Shown: positions 11,694-23,240 of the stretch, piece by piece
Layout of the letters: each line of letters opens with the position of its first letter
How positions within the stretch are numbered: the stretch's first letter is position 1
Assembly: GCA_008704415.1 (NCBI GenBank)
Contig: VXIS01000091.1
Coordinates: 81,330 to 145,329, forward strand
Origin: Sphaerosporella brunnea
Lineage: Eukaryota > Ascomycota > Pezizomycetes > Pezizales > Pyronemataceae
Direction: 5' to 3'
Length of the DNA: 64,000 bases
Position numbers and translations under genes: made by a program
The notes under the pieces: generated by a model
The model's database searches: none
Told to the model about the DNA's origin: nothing
Seen by the model: the letters and a program-made list of their open reading frames with translations, nothing else

Positions 11694-13576
11694 GTTGCGG
11701 CGGGCAGCGATGATGGAACATTATAGGGGAAGATATGCATGTGGAGTGGTTGGGGGGTGGCCGCGATTTGATTCGTATAGGTTCGTGCGTGAAGGTTTTT
11801 GGGGGATGGTGACGTGAGAAGGGTCGGGAGTGGCGAGACGGATGGGTATTTGACGCGCGAAGGCAAGGGCTTAGGGTTACTGTGCCCGGGTGTGGGAAAA
11901 CCAGTCGTGGGAGTGACCGAGTGCCAACCAGCGAGGCGTGGGTCAGGGCTTTGGAAACCATCAATCACCCCATCACCCCTCTAAATCAAGTTCCACAGAA
12001 GCTCTGGTGCTTCCGCTATTCCCAGCAACGATATTAACTACTGCACGCGGGGGAGACGAAGCCCTGTTGGGCGCAACCCCAGTGAGCGGAGGTGGAAAAA
12101 AACACGAACCCGGTCCGTCCATGCGGTCCTCGTGCACATGGGAACCAGTTTTATTTTTTCACCATGGTTTTCTCTTGCGTCGTCACATGCTAGACGAATG
12201 GTGGTTTTGTATTCCGGTGACCCGAGCGCAGAATATCTTGACATGGCTGCTTCTAAACGGATAGAAAAGTACGACTAGACCACAAGAATGGGCAACTCCA
12301 CTATGGACGTGTCTCTCAATAACCACACTTGGGCCGCCGTCGGGGGGTTTTGTTTGCGCGACCTCCCCTTTCTCGAAGTTGGTGACGCCTTATGCCCAAG
12401 GAAATAAACCATCACTGAACGCGTTCAAACTCGCCTCAGAAAAGATTTGCGAGCTTAAAGCACATCATCACAGAGGCTCACGGACGTGCGGTATCCGTCA
12501 TGCGCCGCTTTTATTGAGCTGCCGTGGATCCTTCATATCTACGCATATCATGCCTTCATATCTACGCCTTTCACCTGTCGCCGCGGTGTATGAATCAGAT
12601 TTCCCCCCAATGAATACGATGCAGGTACGCCGCCTGGCAGCATGGCATTACACAGCCTGAAACGCCACCGACAAAAATGCCATATGTCACGAGACCACGT
12701 GGCTAGCAATAGATGTCACCGGTAACAGCGTGTTACCTTACCTCACGCTTGGCTGGTGTTGTGGTATCCTCGACAACTTAAAAATTCGGTGGTATCCCGC
12801 TCTTTTCGAAGGGTTTGAGGTGATATGCTCGACACATGCCGGTATCAGTATAATGCCTGAGCCAGGATTCCCCTTGCTGTTTCTCTTTATATACTTGCTA
12901 TTTTTCTGCCTTTTTTCGCACAGATTTCGTTCTCGTATATTTCTGCGCTGGTCGGTTTCCTACTTTCGCACAGCTGTAAATGAGAATGCGAAACCAATCA
13001 AATGGTACGTCCATGGGAGGGACCACGACACTGGCAATGGAAAACCTCAACTGAAGCCGCACGGCGTTCCGACGCCAAGGCGGTAGTCTCGGTTGACCGC
13101 CGGTGTTCGCTACAGCTACGGCAATCCAAAAAGAGTGGAACACCGCTCGCTTCATCTAGTTTGAATATCCACTACAACGCGACAGTGGAACCCTGACAGG
13201 TCGGGGAGCCAGAAGCTGGCGGAACCCACCGCTCCACTTCCGATGCAGTCTTCGGGAAAGCAGACTGCTAGGCCGCGCCCTTGGGATTGACATCTTCCTC
13301 GTCATGGGGTTTGCGCTGCTCATCCGTTGAGTTGAGATCTTTATCGTTGCCCGCTTCGCCTTCCGGTGTGTCTCTGGCGGATGGCAAGAGCTCCTCCTAC
13401 CCATCCGGGAGCTCGTGGCGGAGCGCGTCGCACGGCTCCTCAAGGATCTCGTCGTCCGCTGAAACACTGCATATTAGCACTCGGTCTCTCCGCATCGTGC
13501 TGTCACATACCACTTTCCATTCGGCGCGCACTCAGCAGCTGTTTGTCTGCGCCAGGCAAAGCCTCATACTGCTCCG
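11694..13576. other. intergenic, no recognised gene
   Basis: Upstream of the dehydrogenase relic. Short frames only, several hydrophobic (about 12800-12960), none with a known domain. Confidence 0.4.
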
Positions 13577-14022
13577 GGGTCACAGCCCAGAACTGCTTGA
13601 AACGAAATGAAACGGGCTTCTGAAATCACTGCCCGTTTGGACCAGGCTTTTTGGATCGAGACCCAGGCGGCTACGGGCACCCGCCTGGTCCAGGAGTACC
13701 CGGCGCCCGGCGGGCCCGCCAGGAATCTGTAGTTTTTTGCTCACACATACATCAAGGAAAGAAATATGAACGTGAGATACAGATTCAACAAGCCGAAGCA
13801 CCTCCACATACTCCACCATATCCGCACCCCGCTGTTCCCAGTCACTCAGCATGCGCCCTGCGTTCAACACAATGGCCGACCCGACGTGAATTTAGGATAC
13901 CGGGCACCGGCAGGCACCTATCAGATATCCAGGTTTTTCTTATGCCGGCGCGAACCTGTCGGGCTTCCCACTCCGTGGGGCCCGATATGACCTGGCGGCC
14001 AGCCGGACTATTGACCGCCCTG
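13577..14022 (-). mobile_element. hAT family A derivative, copy 1
   Basis: Internally deleted hAT element. The right end (up to 14022) carries the family inverted terminal repeat, read from the edge as CAGGGCGGTCAATAGTCCGG. Around 13780-13870 the minus strand keeps the last residues of the transposase (RMLSDWEQR). The central block around 13615-13760 is shared with copies at 42866, 47459, 51859 and 58207. The left terminal repeat is degraded. Confidence 0.75.
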
Positions 14023-14535
14023 TCCCCTGCACGAAGAAGTAACATTTCCAGCCCGTGGAAGAACGATAGATCCACTCTTGCTGGTCCATCGCCGCTGCTC
14101 CTGCAGCCCCGCTGTATACGGAAGTGCCAAATGCAACTTCCCCGCTGGGCTTGATTGAGCCGTGACGCAAGTTGACCCGAAACGAAACAGGTGGAAACAC
14201 ACGTCCGCACATATCGGCGACAAAGAGGAGGCATACGGTGCGGAACCTGTTGGCATCGCCGCCGGCCTCGAGATGGCTCTCACGCGCAGCATGGTTCGAG
14301 ACAACCTGTGGGGTCGCGTCCGCCTTTTCAATGATGTGCAGGCCGCCCCGAAACGCCTACAACCCACCACGCCCGGACCCGGACAGTGGGTGCTGCGCCG
14401 CATCTCCTGCGCGGAAGCTGCACCAAGGACCGGACAGTGAAATATGACTGGTTGCCAGGCCATGCCGACGCGTTGGGCAGTGAACCGGCGGACCAGGCTG
14501 CTCAAGAATCCGCAACCGGCCGCACGAAAGCCAAT
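14023..14535 (+). mobile_element. LINE (Tad-like) RNase H fragment
   Basis: From about 14200 the plus strand reads through the RNase H part of a non-LTR retrotransposon: AYGAEPVGIAAGLE, then GRVRLFNDVQAA and, after a frameshift near 14420, KYDWLPGHADALGSEPADQA. These correspond to the substrate-handling and terminal Asp/His motifs of LINE RNase H. It abuts the end of the hAT-A copy at 14022, but the 14023-14200 part is less clear. Non-functional fragment. Confidence 0.72.
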
Positions 14536-14549
14536 GGACTGAATACTTC

Positions 14550-15170
14550 CAGGGGAGTAATGTATTGGATGCATAAGCTTGTGATATACAAACTGCCCGC
14601 GCCCTGACAACTCCTATACATCAAACCCCCACTATATGGTCATGTATCCTCCGCCCTCCGCGCAGCGTTCATCGCTTCGTCACTAAGCTGGAAACGACGG
14701 TCGTCAAGCGTCATCTCCGCGCTGCTGAAGACCCGCTCTGGCTCGGCAAGCATGGCTTGTATAGACATGGATTCTAGCGCCATTTTTTTGAGGTCTTTGC
14801 ACTTAGGATCAGGTCCTTTGGGTGCCCAGTATGCATCAACATTTGTGCGCGCCCTCGGTTCAAGCGGTGATTTTTCTTGGAAAGTTTCCAAGGCACCGGT
14901 TTGTTCGCCAGCGATTCAACCGAAAATCATCACCTACAGGGGCTGGTTGAGGATCAGCCGCAGCTCGCTGGGCACGTCTTCGATACCCAGTTCCCAAACT
15001 AGCTGCAGCGTTGTCGCCGCGCGTTCAGAGGCGGTTGTTTTGTGTGGCAACAGCACAATCCTCACGATATTTGGATCGCCGAAGCGTCTGAAAAGATCAT
15101 ATACTATTCTTTCGTACCGCGAAATCTCAGTTAAATTCGTACACACATCGAACATCACGTCAAACTATAA
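14550..15170 (-). mobile_element. hAT family B transposase C-terminal relic, copy 2
   Basis: The minus frame 14891-14640 ends with the hAT dimerisation signature: SIQAMLAEPERVFSSAEMTL followed by a DRRFQLSDEA stretch, then a stop. Upstream, 15158-14934 gives a second frame with FRRFGDPNIVRIVLLPHKT, consistent with an earlier part of the same protein. The frames do not join without a shift. A partner copy is at 4440-4950. The DNA downstream of the stop (14640-14550) is shared between the two copies, so it is element 3' sequence. Confidence 0.75.
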
Positions 15171-18100
15171 CAAAACTACAGAGAACAAGTGATCGGCATT
15201 TAAGAATATCAGGAGAAAGCTATGTTTTGAGCTTTTCTGGACGTAGTTGCACCCCGCCCCACCAAAACCCGTCGCGTAACCTCACGCCCACAATCAGACC
15301 CAGGATGGATGGATGATTGTAGGCTTTCTGAGCGTCGTCCTCAAATGCGACGAATCCTGCCGTTGGTAGTTGATGCCAACTGAGTGGGTTCGTATCATTA
15401 TGATTTTTCCAGCGATGTAGCGAATGGTTATATTCCCCACTTAGACTTGCAAGCGAACAAAACACAGAACACACGCCGCCGCCTGTGTGATTAACGGCTC
15501 CGCATCCCCGAAGACGAAGAAGAGTCCTAGTTCTCTGCCGAATCCTAATCATCCACTCCCTTCATCAGAGTTAGCAGACATCGTCGTTAGGATATTGTGA
15601 GGTTCAGCCAAAAATACTATCGTTATACACAATCATATTCGTTCCGAACCTTTATTCTATTTTACCTTCGTACGAATATACTCGTCCCATTAGCGAATCT
15701 TTATCGATAACGTATTTGAGAGCTCTTCATCCAATAAGCGTCTTTTCCTCTGAAAAGGATTACTATCAGATCTATCGTTCTTGTGCGCGATTTAGTGAAC
15801 CCAGTGGGTTTTACAGCGGGAGTGCAGTGGGAAACTACGGTACAAAGAGGGGTAGCGGAAGAGAAGGGGGACGGAGGGAGATACTGAGGGCCTTAAAGCA
15901 CCAGGGACAGAGCAGAGGATCCGGCTCAACAGACAGGCATTTGTGTCCGGTACTGTGCCTGGTGCAGGAGATGATCGTACGGCTGCCTGACGTAACGGCG
16001 GAGGAGAGCACAGAATTTGACCTAAAGAACATGCACCGGGGTGCGTGCTCTCGTGGGGAAACGAGTCCCGAATTCCTGCATTTGTCGACATCAACGGATG
16101 CATGGGGCCAGAATTGATGACAATTGGCACAGCCGTGGTGAAAGTCCGCTCTCGCACACCATGAATACGCGCCCTGTCATGGCGACGCCATTCGCCTCGA
16201 CGTCAAAAAAAACTTTCGGCCCGGAGCGAGCACTCGCAAAAAGTCAAAATTTAAGCTTCGAAATTTTTTCCATATTCTCGAGTAGATTCGGTAGTGTAGT
16301 TTCAAGTCACGCAGATCAACGCCGGTGATATAGATGGTGCGACTCGGATGCTACCATTGAATATATATGCCACGGACCAGGAGGTAGGCTTGTGATCAGT
16401 CCCTCTTGGAACGCGCTTCGCCATAGGATTGTTCTTAGTGCCAGGCTAGGAATATGTCTTCCGGCAGTGGGGGGTGCTCAATTTCAAGGAGGCGGGTGCA
16501 ACTCCAGCTGTGCATGGCTATTACCAAAGACTCACTCTGACTTGGAACGCTGCTCGCCCAACAAAGCCCCGTGACAAGAAGGTCTCAATCGTCACTCCTC
16601 TGGCTATATCGAGGTAGGTCACGCCACCTTTCCCAGATATGTTCACAATTGGTATGTCTTGTTGTGTATCTTTTACTCTGTAGATACGACGGCAATTCGG
16701 TTCGGTGGAAGCAATCTCTTCGTAATTTGGTGCTGCACGTGTACGAACTCAAGGTTCGGAACTACGCTCGTCACCGTTTGCGAACGCATGAGCGGCTGAT
16801 GAACGCACACAGCAATTCCTGCGGCGAAGGAGATGGATACGTGGGAAGAGCTGTAGCGGTTCTGGAGGCTGTCTGCAATCACAACTATTGCTCTGTAGTT
16901 ACGTGGCACATACGGATATACCTTAGGACATCATTATCACTGTCATTCTGGCACTGTTTCTGAAGCAACAACAGGCACCGCACGCTTGTTGAATTGAAAA
17001 CACATGTCATTGTACCTCTACAGCCACGCTACTATTCGCCGCATATCTGCATATGCTGCTGATGCTGCTATCGCCGACAATTCTGTTTCGTACTTACACT
17101 GGCTGCCATGACAGCTTTCAGAGGCGAATCCAGCTGCCAGCGCATCGGTGTGCCTAGGGAGTCAGAGGGATGAGGGTACTCGCAGTACAAGGAGGCAGAG
17201 CAGCTCCAGGTTATGTAGGCAATGTATGTATGCAGTGCTATGTGTTCCGTGACATGCGCAGATTCGCCGGGTTGTGATCGCAGCCGCAATTGGTGAGCAA
17301 AGGCTATGACTCATGATTATTCGACGCTTGTTGAGCTGTCACTCACGGTTGGCACACCACCACTGCATCTTCCAGGGCATCTTGGTACGTAGACAGAGGG
17401 ACGTGAATTCCACGTTAAGGCTCCAGCAGCGCTCGAGCCTGAACCGTTTTCGTTCGGGCCGGCTCAAGGCCGAAAATGAGTTGACTCGAGACAGCCCGGC
17501 TCGTGTCAATTACTATTTCAGAGCCTCTGTTAAAGTTTCAGGCCGCCAGAACTGGCACCGGGCTGAATGACCACAATAAGTGTTAGCACTGTCGCTGTGA
17601 GATGGGTGAGCAAACTGAACCTGAGTTCCGACGCTTTCGTACAAAACTTTGCTGTCCCCTTCCGGCAGTATTTTACGAAAACAACTCTCTTCACAAGATA
17701 TTGCACCAACCTGAATGCTCGCGACCGCATTCCAATCCACGTGGCGATCTTCAATTAGTGCGTGGCCAGATGGAGGCCCGCATTGGACGCCTTTGCCAAC
17801 GGTTTTGCCGGCGGGGTCTCTGGGCGGGGGATATGGTAAGCCGTCGCTGTGTTTCTGCCACAAACAGCAGACGCGATGAAACAGTGCTGTTTGCTGACTG
17901 GCAGCGTCTAAAGACGAGCACTGGGGTTCAATCTGGGTCATGAAGTCGTCCCCAGATCTGGCACGAACCTCCGTGCGCTCTGCTTGGTGAGGTTTTCCTG
18001 GTATGTGCACAGTAGTTGTTTGTGCCTGGTGGCAGAAAGGTGTTGAGGACGGTTCGGAGTTTGAGGGCCAAAGTTTAGAACATCTATGAAGCGCTACGGA

Positions 18101-19381
18101 CAGTTTTAGTTTCATCGCTGGGACATGTTGCAAAACGAAAACGATATATTTCCCGCTACGATTCGCAGTGCAGAAGATAAACTGCAGAGCGCTTATGCGC
18201 GCTGCTACGCACTACCTTGCGCCTTCCTCCATGGCACCATGTTGCTTCACCAACGCTCGACTGTTTCTGGCCTTGCTATGTCTTCCCCCCTGCCTTGCGT
18301 GGCCTTCCGCGCTTCCTCCTCGGTGCTGCTGTGGCTGTGTTTCCGGGGGTGGCGGTGGTATCAACAGGGATAGCCGCCGTTGCCGCCGCTGCCGCTTCCA
18401 CCACTGTGCCAGATTTATAGCCAGCAACAGCATCAACGATGGCGCGAAGCTACAGAACAACTATGGGTGAGTCGCTTTCGGGTTGTGGTGCGTATCCATT
18501 CGATGACGCGGCCGAAGCGATGGGAGGGCTGGTGTGGGTCATACCCGTTTCCCAAGATGCACGCACGGTTGACCCTCTCATGCTATCCGCGGCCATGAAT
18601 GGCTGTCTATACGCGGAATCCATTGGTCTCTGAGCAGGCACTGTTAGTCTTCGTTCTGTCAGTTCGTGGACCCCATTGCACAGCAATGCCGTTCCACGGA
18701 TCAAGTGTTCTCTATCTACTCCCTGGTGCAGGGACCCTCGAGCTTCAGTTCTGGGCATAGCTGTGTCCACCGCAGGTTATCGAGAGGACTCTCGCGTTTT
18801 AAGCCCACGCAACCAATCTCGCGCAGCGCGAATGCGCGTGGTACTTTCGGATGTGGAATGGGTCTGAAATCACGGTAGGTCTGGCCGTGGTATTGCGTAT
18901 GCTGCATGGCAGACGGATTGAACAAAGAGTGTACATGGCGAGATACATACTTGGAGGTTTGAAATAACCCATACTCCGTCTGCGCGGCACAGGCTGCAGT
19001 ACGTCTTCGTGGTCGGTGTCTTCATCACGGCATCGTCCAAGCCGACACATTTGATCTCCCACTCCCACCACACCGCCTCATTCAACCAAAGCCGGAAACG
19101 TTGCTCCAGCGCTGTAGCTTACAGAGTCATCCACACAGAATCAATCCACCACGGTAAACAAGCCAGCGGTTGGTGACCGTCACTCGCAACACCACTGCTC
19201 TGTACAGACAGCGCCACTCTGCCTCACGCGCATCGCTTCTCTCTGGCAATAGGTCGCACTCATACACTGCAACCTACACGGTTGGATCACAGTGAGTCGC
19301 CACGCTGGAGTAATTGATGTCGCTACAGAGTGATGAACATGCGTTCACACCAGGGCAAACCCCGTGAGCGACCTTGGCCTA
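15171..19381. other. long region with no recognised gene
   Basis: About 4.2 kb without a supportable gene. The interval about 15180-15780 is clearly more A/T-rich than its surroundings, followed at 15840-16040 by a purine-rich segment. Frames around 15716-16117, 17513-18133 and 18125-18470 mirror on both strands and show no domain. Confidence 0.4.
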
Positions 19382-19436
19382 TCATCTCCACGCATCATCG
19401 CCACGCATCATCCCCACGCATTATCCCCACGACACA
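19382..19436 (+). repeat. 13-bp tandem repeat in the leader of kinase gene 2
   Basis: Four successive units of the form CATCATCCCCACG lie just before the ATG at 19445. They are probably in the 5' untranslated region of the kinase pseudogene. Confidence 0.7.
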
Positions 19437-19444
19437 ATTAGACC

Positions 19445-21645
19445 ATGCCCGAGACGCAGCGCGAAACGCACGCGATAGTCGTCGGCGCTGCGCCACCCGC
19501 ACCAGCCGCGCCGCCTTCAGCTATCGAAAGCCAGATAAAAACATCGCTCTCGGAGTCACTGCGGGATGCGTGTGTCGACGACGCGCCGATTCAGGCGCTG
19601 TATGACGATACGTACCTGGTGGCAATGCTTCCACTTGGCTGCTAACCTCGTGGATCCAGTCCTGCGCCCGTACTTCATGACCGCGCCGGAAGGAGTTCCG
19701 ATCACGCGCGGCTTTGAAGCGGTGAGGACGGTTGAGGCGGTATGTTTCAAGACCCTGTCGTTGTGTTTCTTGAGCTGCCTGATTGATTCATGTGCAGATG
19801 AAAAAACGGTATACGGAAAGGATATGGTAATTGGAGCGGGATTTAGCGCTGAGTGCTGCGAAACATGAAGGGCAGTTGGATGAGGCCAGGAGAGCGCACA
19901 AAGAGCTGGTGGAGGAGCTCAGGAAGCAGTACGAGGCTTGCGTGAAAGAGAAAGAGCAAGGGCACCAGAACGAGCTTTGCCTGGTGAAAGCCAACGCCGA
20001 AGACGCGGCCGAGAGAGCACGTCAAGAGTTGGAACGCACCGATGCCGAACGGCGCGCTCTGCAAGACCGGATCGACCGCGTCGGGACGCTCAGCATCCAC
20101 GATGGTGAGTCGAAACAGCCATGCCATGCACAGGATACGACTGGACTGACAGAGACCCGTTGCGCAGGTTCGGTCACCCGTACGGAGATGTGGAACGCGC
20201 TTGTCGCAAACATTGACCACCGCGAGCTCAACCGTACCTTGCCGGCCACGCAAACCACGCTTTCGCGATCTGAGGAACACTCCGTCAACAGGCTACTGGC
20301 ACGTATCGTCACGAAAACCTGGACTCGCAAAACCTGTGATTTCTACAAGGCGGTGCTGAAATGTCTCGGGCCGATTTTGAATGCCCCCCGCGTCGACACA
20401 CAGCGACCAGGCGTTGAGCTCATGGACACCCACGGGCAGAAGGATGTGCTGGATGGGTACGCCCCGGACGTGTCGATCAGCACCGCCAGCCACAGCAAAG
20501 CGATGGCACATCCTAGAATTGAAGGTCTGCGAGGATGCCGAGCTCGAAACGGCGACAAACCTCGGCCAGACATACGATTACCTCAGGAGGGTGCAGAAGC
20601 GGCAGCCCGAGCGGGACCGGTTATTCGCCGTGCTGTCGAACGTGCGTAAAAACGTGGTCATCACCCTGCAGAGAAATATGTTGCGCAAATATTCGTCCGT
20701 CGACTTGCGAAGTCTGGTATTGTATCTTCGCCACACCCTGGGTGACTACAAGCCGCCGCCTTTGACGTTTTCGCTGCCGTCGCCGGATCTCGACCAGCTG
20801 CTGGGCGCTTCCAGGCGCAACATCCTTGCCGAGTTCAACTACCAGGGAAAGATTATCGCCGTCAAATGCACCAGGATGGACATCTCGGTGGAGATCAGAC
20901 ACGAGATCGGGGTTCTCCGGCGGATCATGTCCGTCGCCGGCCGCCCGGACTCGTTGCCGGAACTGGTATATCACGACGTGCGCGGCCGTGAGTTCGGGAT
21001 GACGCCAGTCGTGAAGCCGTTCGCGCTCATGGCACACTCGGGCGCTGAAACCTTCCAGGCTGCACTGCGCGATATCCTGGCCGGCCTCACCTGGCTGCAC
21101 GGGCTCGGTATCATCCACCGCGACATCCGCATCGATCATCGATTTCGACTGCGCCATCGACATCTCTGCGGACGAGGAGCTGGAGGTGGTGTACGGAGGC
21201 GGCTACATCTTCTGCCCGCCCGAGCTCGTCTGCGACCCGGAATTTGACATCCTACGCGACACGTTCCGGCCGCGGCGCCGCGACGACTTCCAGGGCTTCG
21301 TGCTGCTCGTGCTCCAGGCGCTTGTTTCCGGCCAGGTTCAAGGGATTTCGGTCGTACAAGCTGGTGTACCCAAGCTATGGCGAGCGCAACGACCTCAAGC
21401 AGCTGTGGGATGATCTGAAGGCGAGCGCCGTTTGGAAGCCGTTTGTGGACGAGGTGTGGGACAACGACTCGGTCGATTGTGCGATGTTGGAGAGAATGGC
21501 GCAGGTTTATATGTTTCCGACCCGAAGGGCGCGGACGAAGCAGGCGGTCCCGAGGAAGCAGGCCACACCGAAAAAGCCGGCGACACCGACAAAGCCGGCG
21601 ACACCGGTGAAGAAGACGAAGAACGAGAGAAAGCCGAAGGCTTAG
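19445..21645 (+). pseudogene. FunK1-like kinase gene 2, broken (coiled coil, putative nuclease-like region, kinase)
   Basis: Second kinase gene with recognisable exons and at least five lesions. It starts MPETQRETH at 19445. GT-AG introns are read at 19740-19797 and 20105-20167. A charged coiled coil (19831-20090) is followed by a PD-(D/E)XK-like core: PDV at 20464-20472 and E-L-K with E at 20516. The kinase loop HRD is at 21116-21124 and an IDFD motif at 21138-21149. Lesions seen: a frame change near 19620; an in-frame TAA at 19828-19830; a +1 shift near 20500; loss of the catalytic-loop segment at about 21131-21140, where the repeated ATCGAT word suggests microhomology deletion; and a shift near 21325. 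The tail (21530-21645) is Lys/Ala/Thr/Pro-rich with ATPxKP repeats and is possibly nuclear-targeting. Related in layout to 327-2843. Confidence 0.78.
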
Positions 21646-22569
21646 GATTCACGAGCTTTTGTATATAATGCCTCGTACACATTGACGGCGGATTTTGGAT
21701 ACGCTGTAGGGGGCGTGGGGACCGTATATCACTGGTGACCGGGGCGGTTGCAAAGTGAAAATAGGTCGTGTCATCATATTTTTTCTCTGTACCGAGCATA
21801 GGCTGCATTGAGTGAGTGACAACACCTGGTAATCATCGCGCGCGAATTCGAGTGCACATTCCCTCACCCTGCGAATGTCCATCCACGCCCTGCAGCGCCG
21901 CACACGTCTCCGCAGTCCGCCCATCACTCGGACCTTTTCAATCCGGATTAGCAACTTGTAGAGCGAGCAAATCGATGCGAAATAGCCGGCTTCTGACTCA
22001 TAGGTGCCCTTGCTCCCATCCCATGGCCAGGCGTCACAAATGCCCTCCTATACATGGCCGCTGCGACACACGGTAAATCTCTTCTCCACTTAAAAGCAGT
22101 TTGTGGCTCATTCCAGCGGCCGCGAGATGTTCCAGGAGCATCCAAGACCAGGTTCTGAATGTAGTGGCCAGACAGAGTGAGCTCTAGAGGTGACGTATTT
22201 AGTGGTTGGTTCTGGCCAGGATATGGATTCACCTTCCGCCGAAATTCCACTCCCCTTGGAGTGGTCAATGTAAGCACTGCATACCAAGGCCCTTGGGTGT
22301 AGCTGTAAGTCGGGTGCTTCCCGAACAAACAGCAACTGGAAACGCCGCTACGATTGCTGCTAGAACCTTTTGAAGCTGTCGGTCAAACGGCTCAATCGCG
22401 AGGACGGTGCAAGCAAACCACAGATCCGAGACGGCAGGCAGGGCTCAGACGACGCGTACGATCAGCTAGGCGAGACCACGGGCTGCTTTCCTTCCGGAAG
22501 CCAAGGGCCCATACCAAGCCATAAGAGCCATTCAAGGCACGACCGCAGTCACAGGCAACTTGGTCGGCG
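21646..22569. other. intergenic, no recognised gene
   Basis: Downstream of kinase gene 2. A TATATAATG word near 21660 follows the stop codon. No domain seen in any frame. Confidence 0.4.
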
Positions 22570-23240
22570 AAGATGGATAAATCGCAATGACCCTCAAGGA
22601 AGGGGCCAACATCATGGCCGCGCAGGATTTCCCTCATCCCCCGCCGGACAGCTGGGATGAGAGAGTCATCGCTCAGCTGCCGCAGGAGCCCATGGCCAGT
22701 GCGGACGAGGTAGAAACGGCGTCCTTCGCACAAGCGTCAAGGAGCGCAGTGGGACCAGACAAGTTCTGGCCCCCGGTCATTTGACTGCTAGGGCAGTGGG
22801 CTGCGTCGGTATTTACCGCGCTAGTCAGGGCGTGGGCCAACCAGGCAAGGCGGAATCCTCCAAAGCTCGCTGTCACAGGGGGATCTCGCTCCTATGCTGC
22901 TTTGGGCAGGTCATCGAACGAGTGATCACTGCAAGGCTGGCGGAGGCGGCCGAACACGGGCACTGGATGCACGCCGGACAGTTCGGAAGCAGAGAGGCAG
23001 GGCAGCGGTGGGGGCGGTGGCGGTACTCACGGACGAGGGGCACCGCGCTTGGAGCGAAGGACAGATCGTGGGCACATTGCTGATGGACGTAAAAGGGGCC
23101 TTTGACCACCTGTCAAAATCCAAGCTCATCGAGAGACCCATCAGCTCGGGCGCCGGGGGAAGCGTGATCAGATAGGAGGCCAGCTTCATGAAAGACAGAC
23201 GGGTATGCATGTCCATTGATGGCCAATGCGGGTCCGAATA
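22570..23240 (+). mobile_element. LINE (Tad-like) reverse transcriptase fragment 1
   Basis: Plus-strand frames give the N-terminal half of a LINE reverse transcriptase in pieces: ADEVETASFAQASRSAVGPD before a stop at about 22782, then LLCCFGQVIERVITARLAEA, HAGQFGSRE, AVAVLTDEGHRAW, and GTLLMDVKGAFDHLSKSKLI (the catalytic-palm aspartate motif), then FMKDRRVCMSIDG. Several frame changes and stops mean it is dead. Confidence 0.82.

Noticed and set aside
19620..19668. 48-bp GT-AG intron with CTAAC branch word in exon 1 of kinase gene 2
   Set aside because: Removing it puts the downstream exon in a frame that soon stops; a frameshift is the simpler reading.
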